From: Immersiella caudata
Taxonomy: Eukaryota; Ascomycota; Sordariomycetes; Sordariales; Lasiosphaeriaceae
DNA: 64,000 nucleotides
NCBI GenBank assembly: GCA_030512335.1
Contig: JAULSU010000005.1
Location: 3,100,001-3,164,000 of the forward strand
Reading direction: 5' to 3'
The notes under the pieces are model-generated. The model was not told the origin of the DNA. It saw only the letters and a program-made list of their open reading frames with translations, and did no database searches. A program made the position numbers and the translations under genes. Below are positions 45,452 to 57,191 of this stretch, in pieces. Position 1 is the first letter of the stretch, and the number at the start of each line of letters is the position of its first letter.

Positions 45452-46531
45452 ATGTACCGCTCCTCCACACTGGCTCGGTCGGTGGGTGCTGCCCTGACAC
45501 GGAGCACGCGACTACCTATATCCTCCGTCCGGCCTCTCTTCCTAGCCGCGCAACATGTCCGGCACAGCTCCCACTCGCCGATGGGCACGCCGCCAGTCAA
45601 CCCTCGGAAGAAGGTGACCATCGGCACCCTCCGCTCCTTGCACAGGAGGGGTGAGCCTATCACCATGATCACGGCCCACGACTTTCCAAGTGCCCACGTC
45701 GCCGATGCTGCTGGCATGGACATGATCCTCGTCGGCGACAGTCTAGCCATGGTTGCGCTGGGAATGGAAGATACTAGCGAGGTGATGGTCGAGGAGATGC
45801 TGCTTCACTGCCGGTCGGTAGCGCGGGCTACCAAGGCCGCCTTCACTGTTCGTACCCTATTCCACGGCTTGAACCTGCCCTCCACAACTCGTATCGTGCA
45901 TACACTGACTTGTATCCAGGTTGGTGACCTCCCCATGGGTTCCTATGAGATCGCACCACAGCAAGCCCTCGAGACAGCCATCCGGTTCATCAAAGAGGGC
46001 CGTGTGCAAAGCATCAAGCTCGAAGGCGGTAAAGAGATGGCACCCACCATCGAGCGTATCACCTCGGCTGGCATCCCCGTCCTCGGCCACGTAGGTTTGA
46101 ACCCTCAGCGACAAAACGCCCTGGGAGGCTTCCGCGTCCAGGGCAAGACATCGCAAGGGGCGATGAAGGTCCTCGAAGATGCTCTGGCCGTACAGGAGGC
46201 AGGGGCCTTCGCTGTCGTCCTAGAGGCGGTCCCAGCCGGAGTCGCGGCCATCGTAACCCAAAAGCTTTCCATCCCAACCATCGGCATCGGAGCTGGCAAC
46301 GGCTGCTCCGGTCAGGTCCTCGTCCAGGTCGACATGACAGGCAACTTCCCACCAGGGCGATTTCTCCCCAAGTTCGTCAAGCGATATGGAGATGTCTGGG
46401 CTGAAAGCTCGAAGGCCATCGAAACCTACCGGGACGAGGTCAAGAGCCGGGAGTATCCTGCCCCTGAGCACACATACCCGATCGCCCCACAGGAGCTGGA
46501 GGCGTTTGCGGATAGTGTTGAGAACTTGTGA
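45452..46531 (+). CDS. Ketopantoate hydroxymethyltransferase, mitochondrial
   Basis: Two exons (45452-45847, 45920-46531), 335 residues. The first 43 residues (MYRSSTLARSVGAALTRSTR...) are Arg/Ser rich and acid-free, a mitochondrial presequence. The catalytic barrel shows ITAHDFPSAHVADAAGMD, ILVGDSLAMV and VGDLPMGSYE (metal Asp residues), IKLEGGKEM (Lys and Glu), GHVGLNPQ (His) and VLEAVPAGV (Glu). The enzyme makes ketopantoate from ketoisovalerate and methylene-tetrahydrofolate, the first step to pantothenate and CoA. The 72-nt intron is required by family alignment (AAFT then VGDLP) yet has no stop and is a multiple of three, so unspliced RNA stays open. Length otherwise fits the family. 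Confidence 0.93.
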   Translation: MYRSSTLARSVGAALTRSTRLPISSVRPLFLAAQHVRHSSHSPMGTPPVNPRKKVTIGTLRSLHRRGEPITMITAHDFPSAHVADAAGMDMILVGDSLAMVALGMEDTSEVMVEEMLLHCRSVARATKAAFTVRTLFHGLNLPSTTRIVHTLTCIQVGDLPMGSYEIAPQQALETAIRFIKEGRVQSIKLEGGKEMAPTIERITSAGIPVLGHVGLNPQRQNALGGFRVQGKTSQGAMKVLEDALAVQEAGAFAVVLEAVPAGVAAIVTQKLSIPTIGIGAGNGCSGQVLVQVDMTGNFPPGRFLPKFVKRYGDVWAESSKAIETYRDEVKSREYPAPEHTYPIAPQELEAFADSVENL

Positions 46532-46767
46532 CTTTCTTTTCTTGTCTGGTTTGTCAGTTCGTCCTGGTTGAAAGGGGGCAGGCGGTTTTTTTTTCGGGTT
46601 CAGCGTTCTTGGGTTCAGCGTCGTGGATTCCAGTGCATTGGCTGGCGTCGGAGGACTTTTGATAGCATCTTCGCGGATACCATCTTATCGAGAGCTTGAT
46701 ATTGAATCGCACGGAGATTTCACATTGACATCGGGTTTCCCGTTACGAATGCACATGGCGGAAACTA

Positions 46768-47307
46768 CTAGCCGAATGCTGGCGTCATCGAGTACGACAC
46801 ATTCAAGTGAGAGTTGGAGTCCTTGAAGCACTACGCGCAAAGTGTGTTAGCAAACACAACGCCTTCCCTCCAAATGGGTCCGCGATGAGGGGCTGCCAAA
46901 CTCACTCTCCAGAGGTTCCCCACAACTTCGTCCAGCGCCGGTGCAAATGTGCTGTTGATGTACAAAAACACGCTGTCTGTCTCCTGGACTTTCAGCTGTT
47001 TGCGTAGGTGGGCAACAACGGCCTCGAACTTGTATGTGCTGTTGACTTTAACCACCTGGCGGTTTAGCGAGGGCGTCGACCCAACGGCTCTGAAGCGCAC
47101 GATGACTTTCTCCTGGGGAAAGCCTCCGGCGGCGGCCAGGGCAGCAGTAGCGTCGCGGGGTAGAGACATAAGCATGGTGGAGGCCGTCATGGTCAGGGGC
47201 AGATCCGGAGAGTCTCGGCCTTCAAGTGCCGGCGAGGCTGGGGAAGAACGGTTGCTGCTGGCTCCGGGGATGGGCGAGGCCGCTGTGTTTAGGGGCGGAG
47301 AGGCCAT
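46768..47307 (-). CDS. ATG12: ATG12, autophagy ubiquitin-like modifier
   Basis: Two exons (47307-46906, 46830-46768), 154 residues. A Ser/Pro/Ala-rich N-terminal arm of about 65 residues precedes the ubiquitin-like fold: KVIVRFRAVGSTPSLNRQVV, YKFEAVVAHLRKQLKVQETD, SVFLYINSTFAPALDEVVGN, LWR joined to CFKDSNSHLNVSYSMTPAFG. The chain ends in the conjugating Gly. Family knowledge: Atg7 and Atg10 attach this Gly to Atg5, and the conjugate with Atg16 drives Atg8 lipidation on the phagophore. The intron has a GCTAAC branch and GTAG acceptor. Its upstream region faces the bHLH gene and contains a telomere-like box about 175 bp before the start. Confidence 0.94.
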
Positions 47308-49436
47308 TTTGAAGTGATTTTCACTTCAGAATGCAGGGAGCAGAAACTAGGAGACAAAGTAAGTGTGAAGAGGGTTTCAGTTGGGATGATGCTTCTGGAA
47401 AGATGCTTGGTTCGGGTGAGTGTGAAGTTTAGCAGGAATGACCTCGCCGACGGGATCAGAAAGACATCATTGATGCCTATGGGTAAGGGTTAGGGTTATG
47501 GCTCAGTTTAATCGAAACTGACATTTGGAGAAAGGACTGGTATCCAGCATGCTGAATCATCGCGATGCTCCAGTACCCAGTGATAGAAGCAAACAATCGG
47601 TTGTGGTGATTCAGAAAAACGCGGAAGCTGGCAGTTTGCTCGTGAAAACCCAACGGACCGCCAACCTCACGCCACCAAAGGTACTCACCCGTCCCCTCCC
47701 GAAAGGCCACGAGCTACCACGAGCGGGATCTCGATGACATGCAAATGAGACACAGCTCTGCAGCATACCGGCTGTGATGCAGCTGTACACGTGTATATCT
47801 GCATGGTCTTCAGCTCCATCTACTGCTCACCCACCACCATCGGGAAGCTGCGAGGGAAATCTAGAAAGCCCGCCAGCAGCTGGCAGCGCGGGCCAGACCC
47901 CCGACCCGGACCTGAAAACTGCCTGATCTTTGGGGTCTGGGCCCGTCGATTGAACCCCCCCGGGTAAGGCTGACAGCCACCAATCGCAGATAGGGCCAAT
48001 CGTAGGCGCGGAATCCCCAAGCCACTGCCGGCTTGGCACCGCACCCTCCCCACCACCTCAGCCTTCTCCAAGACAAAAAGTGGCATGATTCTCAGGGCAA
48101 ATGGGGTCAAAATCGAAGACTCTGCGTCAGAAGCCCCCCCAGAGCCCCGATTGGGCGCGGGCGGGCGATTCCCTCGAAGGCAGAGTCCCTTGCTTCCTTT
48201 CTCTCTCGAAATGTGCTCTGTTGCAGAGTCACGCCATGTCGACAATTTTTTGAGCGGCCCCAACCGAATTAGGTGTTCCCCTGGCTTCCTTCCGTCTAAG
48301 TGCGATCCGATACCCGCCGTTGAGCTGTTGTCGTCCCTCGTGTTCGCGACAGAATCCTGCCCGCGGCCACTCTGCGCGTCGCCGCGCTGGACTAGATACC
48401 GACCTGGCACCTTGACATTGTAACCTCGCACCTGTTTCCTGCTCAACTCTACCTCCGTACCTCCTTTCCTTGACCCGCTCTTCTCCGGGTCCAAGCCTAG
48501 CTTCCGGTTGTGTTGTATCTGGGTCGATGTTGAGGGCCGCTGCGCCAGGAAAGAGCGCCATCGATTGCCGCTTTCCGCCAAACTTCAACACCTCCCTCGC
48601 CTCGCATCCGTAGCCATCCTCCCTCCCCTCCGCGCGCCTCGTCCACCAGACAAAGAAACCGCAATTGGTGGCGCTTGGAAAATCCTAGTCGAACGCTGCT
48701 GTCCGGAACTGCCCCCGTCTTCGCACCGCCGTCCGGACCGTCCGTTGACACCACCGCCGTACCGCTCCCGCGCCAATTGCTGCGCACCCTCCGTCCTTCG
48801 GCGCCGCAGTGTGGACTGTCCCACGAAAATAACCCGCCGCTGCTGTCGACCAAACAGCTAGCTCACTCAGCGACACCCCGAGTCGAATTGCCTGTCTCTC
48901 TTCCCCAAGGTGTGCTGTCTCGTGGTGCAGCTCGTGATCGACCCGAACGCCCCCGGCCAATCCGCCCCGGCCCTTCACAGCGTCGTCTTGCTGCCACAAG
49001 TCTCCAGCTACCTGCAACTGCTGCTCCCCTCGTCGGGTCTCGCCGCCCCCTCGAACTCACGCCTCGCTCCCCGCACCGCCCAGCAACGCCCCATGCCCAG
49101 GCCTCTCGCGAAAGGGTCCTAAGTCCGCATCTTAGGACACCGCATCGATCTTCTCCCCTCTGGCTCCAAAGTAGCGGTTTACAGGGGTGCCTTTGCGCCT
49201 CTAGCGATCAGCGGCCCGCCATAGGACCCCAGCGTTGAATAAAGCGCCCACACCTCTTCGGCTTCGAGACTATTGGTAACTGCGCTTGCCCAGCCCAACC
49301 GCTGAATGGTGCCCATCTGCTCGCCTGCCTTGTTTCTCTCATCGGTCTGAGCACCAGACAATATCTTGAGATCTTGACCCTCCGCAGCAGCACTCTCGAC
49401 TCGGAGAACTCCCCCGCTCGGGATGCTCAAGTGATA
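47308..49436. promoter_or_regulatory. Long divergent region and C-rich leader of the bHLH gene
   Basis: 2.1 kb between the starts of ATG12 and the bHLH gene. The half nearest the bHLH gene (about 48400-49436) is C/T rich with several short upstream ATGs, as in long 5' leaders of fungal transcription-factor genes. Long frames on both strands here are Pro/Ser/Arg biased and have no domain. Confidence 0.5.
47481..47498. repeat. Telomere-like box upstream of ATG12
   Basis: GGGTAAGGGTTAGGGTTA, with two exact and one near telomeric unit. Confidence 0.6.
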
Positions 49437-51035
49437 ATGGATCCTAACCCGCTTAAACACCTTGAGTTTTTCTCAGTTCCTAACAACCAGGTATGGGCCA
49501 CTCTGAGCCTATCAACGCCTATATCGGTTTGCTCTGCTGCTGACGCTGCCCAGACGCTTAACTCTGTTGATCAGTCCTTTTCACTCGGCGGGCCCTCGTC
49601 TACCCAGCCACCATCGATATGGGACCCCCCAGCATCGTTCGGCGTCGGGTCTGATGTCTCCGGGCCGCCCTCCGCAACTTACAGCGCTTTATCGCTTGAT
49701 TCGATGCCGCAATCAAACCCGTCAACCGACATCACGGCCATGACAGGGATGCCACCGTCTGCCCTCCCTAGTCACCAAAGGCCAACAATCCCCATGAGGA
49801 CATCGAAAGGCGGAGATGGCCATCAAAGGAAACGGTCAAGGATAGCCAGCGACGCAGCCCCGTTCGACTCAGTTGACTACTGGATCGATTTTGACAAAGA
49901 AGACAGCCTTGCCGATATCCCTGAGGGTGTGGAGCTGTCCAGGTCAGACATGAAAGGGAAAGGAAGGGCTGCATCAAGATCACAGCGGTAAGTCGCGATA
50001 ACCTGGAGTTGATCTCCACGCAGGGATCACCATGGTTGACAAATGTAAAGGCGACCAAGCATTGCGCATGCTTCGACGGTCTCAGCGCCAGCCCGAGTTT
50101 CTTCAAAGCAGCCAAAGGTCGAGGATTTCCTCGACGACAGCGCCCTGGATAATGCGCTTTCGGACGAGGAAGAGACTCTCTCGGGCATAAACCTTGCCGA
50201 CCACCTTTCTCGAATAGAGACAGCGCCACCGAAAGATGTTCCCCCTCGCGAAGGACTCTACTCAACGCCACTCAGCTGGGAAAGGCCGCAACCGGGACTT
50301 CGTATGGACTCGCTTATCGGACTGAACAGCGCAGCATTGAACGAGGCCGAACAGAGGAGGCTATTGGCAATAGCGATGAACCCAGGGCCGAGTATGGGCG
50401 GGTTAGGGGCCAATGTCAACCTCAACTTTGGGGGGTTTGCTCCTGGTTTCACCCCAATATTCGGCCAGAATATGGGAGTTGACCCCCTCGGGCTTGGACT
50501 CGATCCCGTGTCACCACCGAAATCTTTTGGGACGCAGTCTCGACCACCACCACCCCAGCCCCCCAAGAAGCAAGGGAGTGTGAGTGATAAGGGTAAGGAG
50601 AAGCAGGAGAAAACCGAGAAACCCAAAATGGGTGATCGAACTGCTCACAACGACATTGAGAGGAAATACCGGACAAACTTGAAGGATAAGATTGCCGAGC
50701 TTCGAGATGCCGTCCCGTCACTCCACACAATAGCGGAAGACGGTGATGATGATGGGCCACATTCAAACAGAGGGGCAAAAGTCAGCAAGGTAGGTTAAGC
50801 TCTTAATTTTGGCCCAAAACCAGGAGAATTAACCGGATTGTAGGGTGCAGTCCTCACAAAAGCAACCGAGTACATACACTACCTCGAACGAAGGAACAAG
50901 CAGATTATGCAAGAGCACAGGAAGCTCTCGCAGCGGCTCCAAGCGTTCGAGCAGTTGCTCAGCGCAAGCGCACGACCACAATACCAGATGCCAACGTATA
51001 GCAGGACGCTCTTCGACCCAAGAGGGTTCTGTTGA
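49437..51035 (+). CDS. SREBP-type bHLH transcription factor without membrane span
   Basis: Four exons (49437-49490, 49554-49987, 50051-50789, 50844-51035), 472 residues. The N-terminal half is Ser/Pro rich with acidic patches (DYWIDFDKEDSLADIPEG) that could activate. The bHLH lies near residues 355-430: RTAHNDIERKYRTNLKDKIA gives the basic region and helix 1 with Tyr in place of the usual Arg (the SREBP mark), a loop of acidic residues, and KVSKGAVLTKATEYIHYLER as helix 2, followed by a short zipper. No membrane helices follow, so it resembles soluble SrbB/Hms1-like factors rather than a membrane-held SREBP. The first intron (49491-49553, 63 nt) has no stop and keeps frame if retained. Targets cannot be inferred; sterol, hypoxia or sugar control are known for relatives. 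Confidence 0.87.
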
Positions 51036-51569
51036 CGTTGTTGATCACTGGTGTACCTTTCTTCATTTGTATATATCTTGAAGACTTCGCAGGCAGCAAA
51101 TCTCATGAGTAGGCGCACCGGGTGTTTTCGTCCGCCGAACATGGCGGCTCAAATAGTTGGGAGGCTCCGTATCTAGTTTAATTGTGCGGTAGCGAGTTGT
51201 GCTGTTGCGCAACCCTTCGGTTTTGGAGATTTACAGGTTTCGGACCAGCTGGGTGGAATGAAAGGTCAATGGGTCAAGTGAATCGCAGCTCACCGTTGGC
51301 ACTCTCCATGGATGTGTTCAGCTTGCTCTTGTCCCAGATTTGTGTGGCCCGCGCGCGCGTGATTCAACTAGAGCTGCTTGATATGTTGTTCATCACACAA
51401 CTGATAGGTTTGGTTCAGCCCAGTTCGCATTACCCTAAATCCAGAGCTTCAGCCAGGGCTGCCAGAAGCACGGGCAAAATATCACTTATTCCCTCTCGAC
51501 TTGTTTCAGCCCCCAAATGCCTATGTGCACACCCCATTTACAGATACAAATATCATACAACAACCCCTC
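51036..51569. other. Intergenic between convergent genes
   Basis: Both 3' flanks. A short alternating GC run lies at 51351-51359. No gene seen. Confidence 0.5.
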
Positions 51570-53130
51570 TTACACATCCTCCCTCAACGCCTCAATGTCT
51601 ACGACTTCCTTCACCGCCTCCGCTGTCAACACTACAGAGCCCTCCTCGTCAACAGCAACACTGTCCTCAATCCTCACCGCCAGCCCCCTGAAATGCTTCG
51701 GCCATCGCTCATCATCAGGCACGTATACCCCCGGCTCCACCGTAACGCAATGGCCCTTCTGCAAGGAAATACTCCGTCCGTAGCCAGGTACATCGTGCAC
51801 ATCCAATCCCACATAGTGTCCTACGTGATGCGGGAAGAGAATGTCTAGCGCACGTCCTCCCGAGCCGAGGTCAAAGCCTATGGTTTTCAACTCCCTGCGC
51901 AGGCCGTCTTCCGCTGCGCGGTGAATCATATCGAGGGACAAACCCGCGTTGGCGCGGCAAAGGGAGACGCATTCCCGCTGCACGATTAGCACGGCGGAGT
52001 AGAGGTCGCGCTGGGCGGGGGAGAAACGACCTGATACAGGCCAGGTGCGAGTGATATCGGTGATGTAGTTGCCGTATTCGCCACCGGCGTCAACAAGGAC
52101 GGTGGAGCCTGGTGTGAGGGTGTTGTTGTTGTGGACGTAGTGAATCATGAGGCCCCGGGGGCCGCCGGCGATGACGGGGACGTAGGCCGGGCCGTCGAGG
52201 CCGGATTGGGTGAATTCGTGGGTGAGGAAGGCACCGAGGGATTTCTCCAGGGTCCAGGGCCGGCGCATGGCGGAGGTTAGGGCGCGGCCGGAGATGCGGC
52301 CGGCGTGGCGCATGACGGCGATTTCGGCGGGGGATTTGATGGCGCGGAGGGGGTTAATGAGGAGGCGGAGGGGGCTAGGCGTGGAGGAAGAGGGCAGGGC
52401 GGAGCGGATGGGTTGGGTGTGCGGGGAGGAAGGGGGGAGGTCGGCGTAGATGATGGTAGCGGAACGGAGGAGGGAAGGAAGGACGTTAGGGAGGGAAGCG
52501 ATGTCGTGGGAGACATCGGCGTTGAAGACGTCGGTGGCGGCTTGGAGGCCGGACCATGGGCCAGACCATTGCTCGGCTTTGGGGTCTTTGGGGCGACAGA
52601 AAAGGTGAAAGATGTAGTCGCCGTGGGAGCGGCCGGTGCGGCGAATGACGGCGACCGACCCTGGCTCCAGGAAGCCGGTTAGATAGAGGAAATTGGACTC
52701 TTGGCGAAAGGGGAAGAAGACGGCGCCGGAGCGGTACTTGAGATCAGCGGCGGGGAGGATGGCCACGCCGTTCTCGGGAAGACTGTAGGCGAGGTCGGCC
52801 CGCCTGTTCGCATACTCTCGCGCTGTGATTCCGGGGGTGACTTGGAAGGGGTCAGTAAATATTTACCAGGATAGGGGTAGAGGTGGCTGATGGGGATAGC
52901 GTACTCTCGCCTGGTTGGAGGACGTGAGGATGTGTCTCATAGACTGGTTGTCCAAACTCAAGCTCTGCTGCTGACACGGTGGCATACCCCCGAGAGGCGC
53001 TCCGTGGATGTGAGGAACATGGCAGTCTGGTGAGGGTATGTCTCAATTGGACTGGCGCTGATATAGAGGCGCGGCATTGCCGTATTACATGACTCTCCAG
53101 ACGCCGCAGCGCAACATGCGGGAGGCTCAT
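51570..53130 (-). CDS. Icp55-like mitochondrial Xaa-Pro aminopeptidase (M24B)
   Basis: Two exons (53130-52905, 52840-51570), 498 residues. The N-terminus is Arg/Ser rich (RRLESHVIRQCRASISAPVQ) and reads as a presequence. Then QPVYETHPHVLQPGE and ITPGITAREYANRRADLA mark the Icp55 family. The N-terminal domain has FFPFRQESNFLYLTGF. The pita-bread catalytic domain carries the metal ligands in VLVDAGGEYGNYITDITRTW (two Asp), HHVGHYVGLDVHD (His), TVEPGVY (Glu) and VRIEDSV (Glu). Icp55 trims one residue from imported mitochondrial proteins after MPP cleavage, stabilising them. An upstream in-frame Met at 53172 would lengthen the presequence by 14 residues. Confidence 0.92.
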
Positions 53131-54099
53131 GTGGAGAGAAAAGGGCACACAATGTGCCAGCTTGGACTTCAATCAAGATAGTGAAAGCCAATTCCAGGGA
53201 TAATCACTAACAATGGGGTTTTAGGCAGGAATTGTGTGGTGGTGACGAGGCCGTGGTTCGATGTTCAGTGATTCAGCACACAGGAGCAGAGGGATGCAAA
53301 AAAAATTCGAGGTGGCCTTGACACAAGGGTTCTTCAGTCTACTTCACGCTCGAGATGAAAAACCATTCCACGATTCGACGGGTAGCCAGATCTCACGGAA
53401 AATAAAATCTCAAATGTCTTGGGCTAGGGTGATTTGAATTGGTCAATTGCACGTTATGAATCTTTAATGTCTGTAGAAATCTTTTGAAACTGCGTTCTGG
53501 GCCTGAGACTCGAATTGCCGTCAAGACATCGAGGCGGACGCCCTTGCAGAATTGCCAGCCGGCAGGCGGGCCGATGCCAGGTCGTTGCTTGCGCGACGGA
53601 GACCTGGCAGCTGGCGGTCGCGACTGTGGGTCTGGTTTGTTGACCTCACCGCAAACCGGGCTAGCCTGCTGGAGCTCGGACACCCTTTGCCCTTCGCGGT
53701 CCCGCGCACCAAAAAGGCCCTCCTCCCACCTCCCACCCGACCTCCTCTTTGGCTGTCCTGACCTGGAGGTAAGAAGGTGTGTTGTGCCCACCGAAGTTGC
53801 GAGTGTCTTTTGAACTCGTTTTCCTTTTCTCCTTTGGCTTTTTGCACCTCTTCCCATGTGCGACGCGCTCTGACTTTGCTGCACGAATCTGAGCAGCCAC
53901 GACGCGTCCGGGGCTCTCCACCGCCGCGTCTTTCCCAGCCCTTGCACACAGCACGGCCGCCCTGGCAACTGGCATTGGCAACCGCCAACACCGTGTGCCC
54001 CTCCCCACCCAGCGGGCCCCATCGAAACTTCTCCCGACCACCGCACACCAACCACTCCGACCGCGCCTCTCGGTCATAGCATGTTGATTGGGCACACAT
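53131..54099. promoter_or_regulatory. Divergent region between Icp55-like and DBF4 genes
   Basis: About 1 kb; the DBF4 side (53700-54099) is C/T rich and probably its leader. Minus-strand frames of 200 or more codons over it are compositional and lack motifs. Confidence 0.5.
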
Positions 54100-56116
54100 A
54101 TGGCAGCAGTATCGATATCTCCCACCCCCGCCCATCTATCTGCCATGGCGACGAGGAGAGTCCCTCTTGGGAGCAACCCCAATGCCGCCAATTCTCCCCT
54201 TCGCGCCTCGTCGGCCTCGCTCTTGGCTTACCAAGGATCGAAGCTCAGCAAGGCCCGCTCCCATGCTGATATGATGCGGGAAGAGGCATACGGGCAGCCT
54301 CCGCCGGCCAAACGACAAATGGTTGACCACGGTGTCCAGCGGACCATGCCGTCGCCCACGCGGCCGAGACCCAGGAACGTCGTCCACAGGGCGCACGCAC
54401 CCAAGGCGACAGAGCAGGCGCCGATAGCCAAGAGAGCGCCGCAGACCACATTCAAGCCCTCTGAGCAGGAAGTAGACAACATTCGGGCGTGGCAGACGCA
54501 GACGCGGGCCCGGTTCCCCAAGATGGTGTTCTACTTTGAGAGCGTGTCGGACGACCAACGAGCGAAGCTCTCCAAGCAAGTGACCCATTTGGGTGCTGTA
54601 AGTTACCTCGGTCCAGGCGTCCAGCCCCAATGGCAAGGCTAACCAACTATACAGCGCGTTGAGACCTTCTTTTCTAGTGAAATCACCCATCTCGTGACGA
54701 CGCGCCCAATTCCGAATCCTCGAGACGAAGCCCAGGCCGACACGCAGAGGGAACAGCCCAAGACCATTGACCCCTCGCTTCTTAACCGGAACGCCGATCT
54801 CGGACAGACATCTGCTCCCTCGGTCAGGAGGAAGTTGCTCTTTGACGCGAAGCAGCAAAAGTCTCGCAGCACTGATGTGCTGCATCGTGCCCGGGAGCTC
54901 AACAAGAAGATTTGGTCGCTGGAGAAGTTGCAAAAGATTCTGGGCATGGTGTTGGAGGCAGACCCATACAAGAGCGCCGTGCTTGGCCACGACCGACAGG
55001 TCACGGCGAAGCTGGGGGACCAGTCAAACTTTCTTCAGCTTCTTCAGGCGGAGCGTGTCCATGGACCATCTGATCGAGATCCCACTGTTGTGACCAAGGA
55101 GCTCCACTACTTCAAGGGCCCATACATCTACGTGTACGATATCGAGGAGAAGATGAAGCCCATCATGGTACGGGAGTACCCCAAGGTGGCAGACAAGAAG
55201 GATGGAGAGTGGCCGCAGTTCAGGGTGGCCTCGCAGGGCCGCTGCCCATTCGTTGAGGACTTGGAGCCCGACAAGGAAAGCCGGACTCAGAAACGGGCGG
55301 CCAAGGCTGCTGTTGAAGCCGCCGCACCGAGCCTCAGACCCCCCGAGGTTCAGCCGCCAAAGCCGGTCACTGGCAAGCGGACACTCACCGAGATGGAAGA
55401 CGGACAGAATAGGGGAGTTCCTCACCGCCGCAACGAGTCATTTGATCGCCTCAAAGTCTCGAACCCCCCATCGCTGGACTTCCGCGCTCCCAATCAGAAC
55501 GCGTTCATGAGCCACGCAAAGACGGGTCGCTTCCTCGCCGGAGAGCCCGTGGCATCTGGCGTTCAGCCATCCAACATTACGTCGGCCATCCGGTCACAGA
55601 TGATTTCCTCAACTACAGGCGCGCTGGGGGCGAAGGCGGGCACCAGCAAGGAGATTCATGGTCTCCAACGCAAGGTACTCGTCCAAAAGGCCAGCACACC
55701 CGCAGTGTCTCAAGACCTGAGTTCCCGCCGCATGGCAGAGATGAGTCACGATAGCAACACGTTCATCCGCTCAGCAAGCGTCAGCAGGTTGACCCGGCAG
55801 CTCGACGCAGTGGACGAGGACGAGCCGGTTCAGCGCAAGGAGAAGGTTCGGCGGACGGTCAGCGCTCCGATCCCAGTCAGACAGAAGGCGCGCGATCCCA
55901 AGCCCGGCTATTGCGAGAACTGCCAGGACAAGTTCGATGACTTTGACGATGTGAGTACCCTCCCGATTCGGCTTGCCGACCCCTCTAATGTTGCTTTAGC
56001 ATATCCTCTCCCGCAAGCATCGGAAGTTCGCAGATAATGATGACAACTGGGCCCAGCTGGACGCCCTGCTGGGCCAGTTGAAACGTCACACCCGATACGC
56101 AGAGGACGAGTGGTGA
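54100..56116 (+). CDS. Dbf4/NimO regulatory subunit of Cdc7 kinase
   Basis: Three exons (54100-54597, 54655-55950, 56000-56116), 636 residues. After a Ser/Pro-rich start there is a BRCT-like motif N (FPKMVFYFESVSDDQRAKLS; RVETFFSSEITHLVTTRPIP), then motif M around GPYIYVYDIEEKMKPIMVRE with WPQFRVASQGRCPFVED, and at the end the motif C zinc finger GYCENCQDKFDDFDDHILSR with CxxC and HxxxxxH. Dbf4 activates Cdc7 to phosphorylate MCM at replication origins and is cyclically degraded. The second intron splits the finger. The next ATG (54145) is an alternative start. Confidence 0.92.
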
Positions 56117-57191
56117 TATGCATCACATCGTTTCGGCTGTCTAGCACGTACGGTTCTGGTCTTTGTCGATACCCAACTTTGGTGGTGCTTAGGCGAAGAG
56201 TAGCTTTTTGTCGCGGTTGTGAGGTTCCAATGGGGGAGCCAGCAACGCTTGGTTTTTACAAAGAATTTTTGGCTCGAGGCGTTGATTTACATAATTTCTC
56301 TACGGCTTTTATACCATTCTGTGGTTTGGTCTCTGGCACGGCTTGGCCAGACACCGGCATTGCATCGCGCGGCACGATTGCGGCAGGGCATGGGGCGATC
56401 TCGGGCTACAGCGCAAACTATACACAGGCATTTGGCATGGTGTTTACATGGTCGTTCTGTTGGTTTTTGTTTTTTTGTTTTTTGGCTCAGCTCTAGCCTC
56501 CTATTCTTTCACTCCTTCTGCGGCAAGGCAAGATAAGACTCTTGGGTGGGGGGTGAACAGACGGACAAGCTGGTGTCGATTCGGTCATGGTCGGAACTTG
56601 GAGGGGATACCCGGGTGAGGGAGAGATGTTGGATGGGGAGCCACAGGCTCAATAGCAAGGCTCTGGAGGAAACATGATGAGGCTTTGGTCCGGCTGGAGC
56701 CCACATCTTTAGTGATTGTTGGGTTTGGTCTGGCGAATGCACCGACAACGACATTAATGCGCTATGCGCGTGTATATTGAATGTTAGGGTTATGAAGGAA
56801 AAGAGATATTTGACCGAGACGCCTCGAGCCTTGTTAAGAATGATGCTGACTGATGTGGTGGTCAATTGGGAGCCAACCAACGGGAACGAGCCGTCACGGG
56901 TCATCAGCAGGATCGGCACCCATGTATGGAATGATACGCCAGTCGGCTCGACAATCCCACCGACCGCGTCTGAGCAGCAGAGACAACAATCAAGTCTGCA
57001 CCTTCGCGATACTGGCGGAATTTCAGTTCGGTCGACAATTAAAAATTACAACCGAGGCGGAATTTCGGGCCCATGAATGGGAATTTCACGCGCGTCTCAA
57101 ACCTCAACTTCTTCGCTTATATATAGAAGGCGCCCAACTAAAGGCTCGCATTTCAGTCAACTTCATCAGTCCCTCATCCAACTCACTCACC
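56117..57191. other. Intergenic, promoter of the oxidoreductase gene
   Basis: No gene seen. Contains a telomere-like TTAGGGTTA at 56784-56792 and the TATA box annotated separately. Confidence 0.5.
57118..57126 (+). promoter_or_regulatory. TATA box of the Gfo/Idh/MocA gene
   Basis: TATATATAG lies 66 bp before the ATG at 57192, a usual TATA distance for a fungal gene with a short leader. Confidence 0.5.

Noticed and set aside
47820..48581. 253-codon minus-strand frame
   Set aside because: Gly/Arg-rich translation of C/T-rich leader DNA; no domain.
48675..49238. 187-codon plus-strand frame
   Set aside because: Pro/Ser/Arg bias expected from the C-rich leader of the bHLH gene; several overlapping frames are equally open.
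53393..54135. Two minus-strand frames of 204 and 220 codons
   Set aside because: Overlap each other in different frames across the DBF4 leader; neither has motifs.
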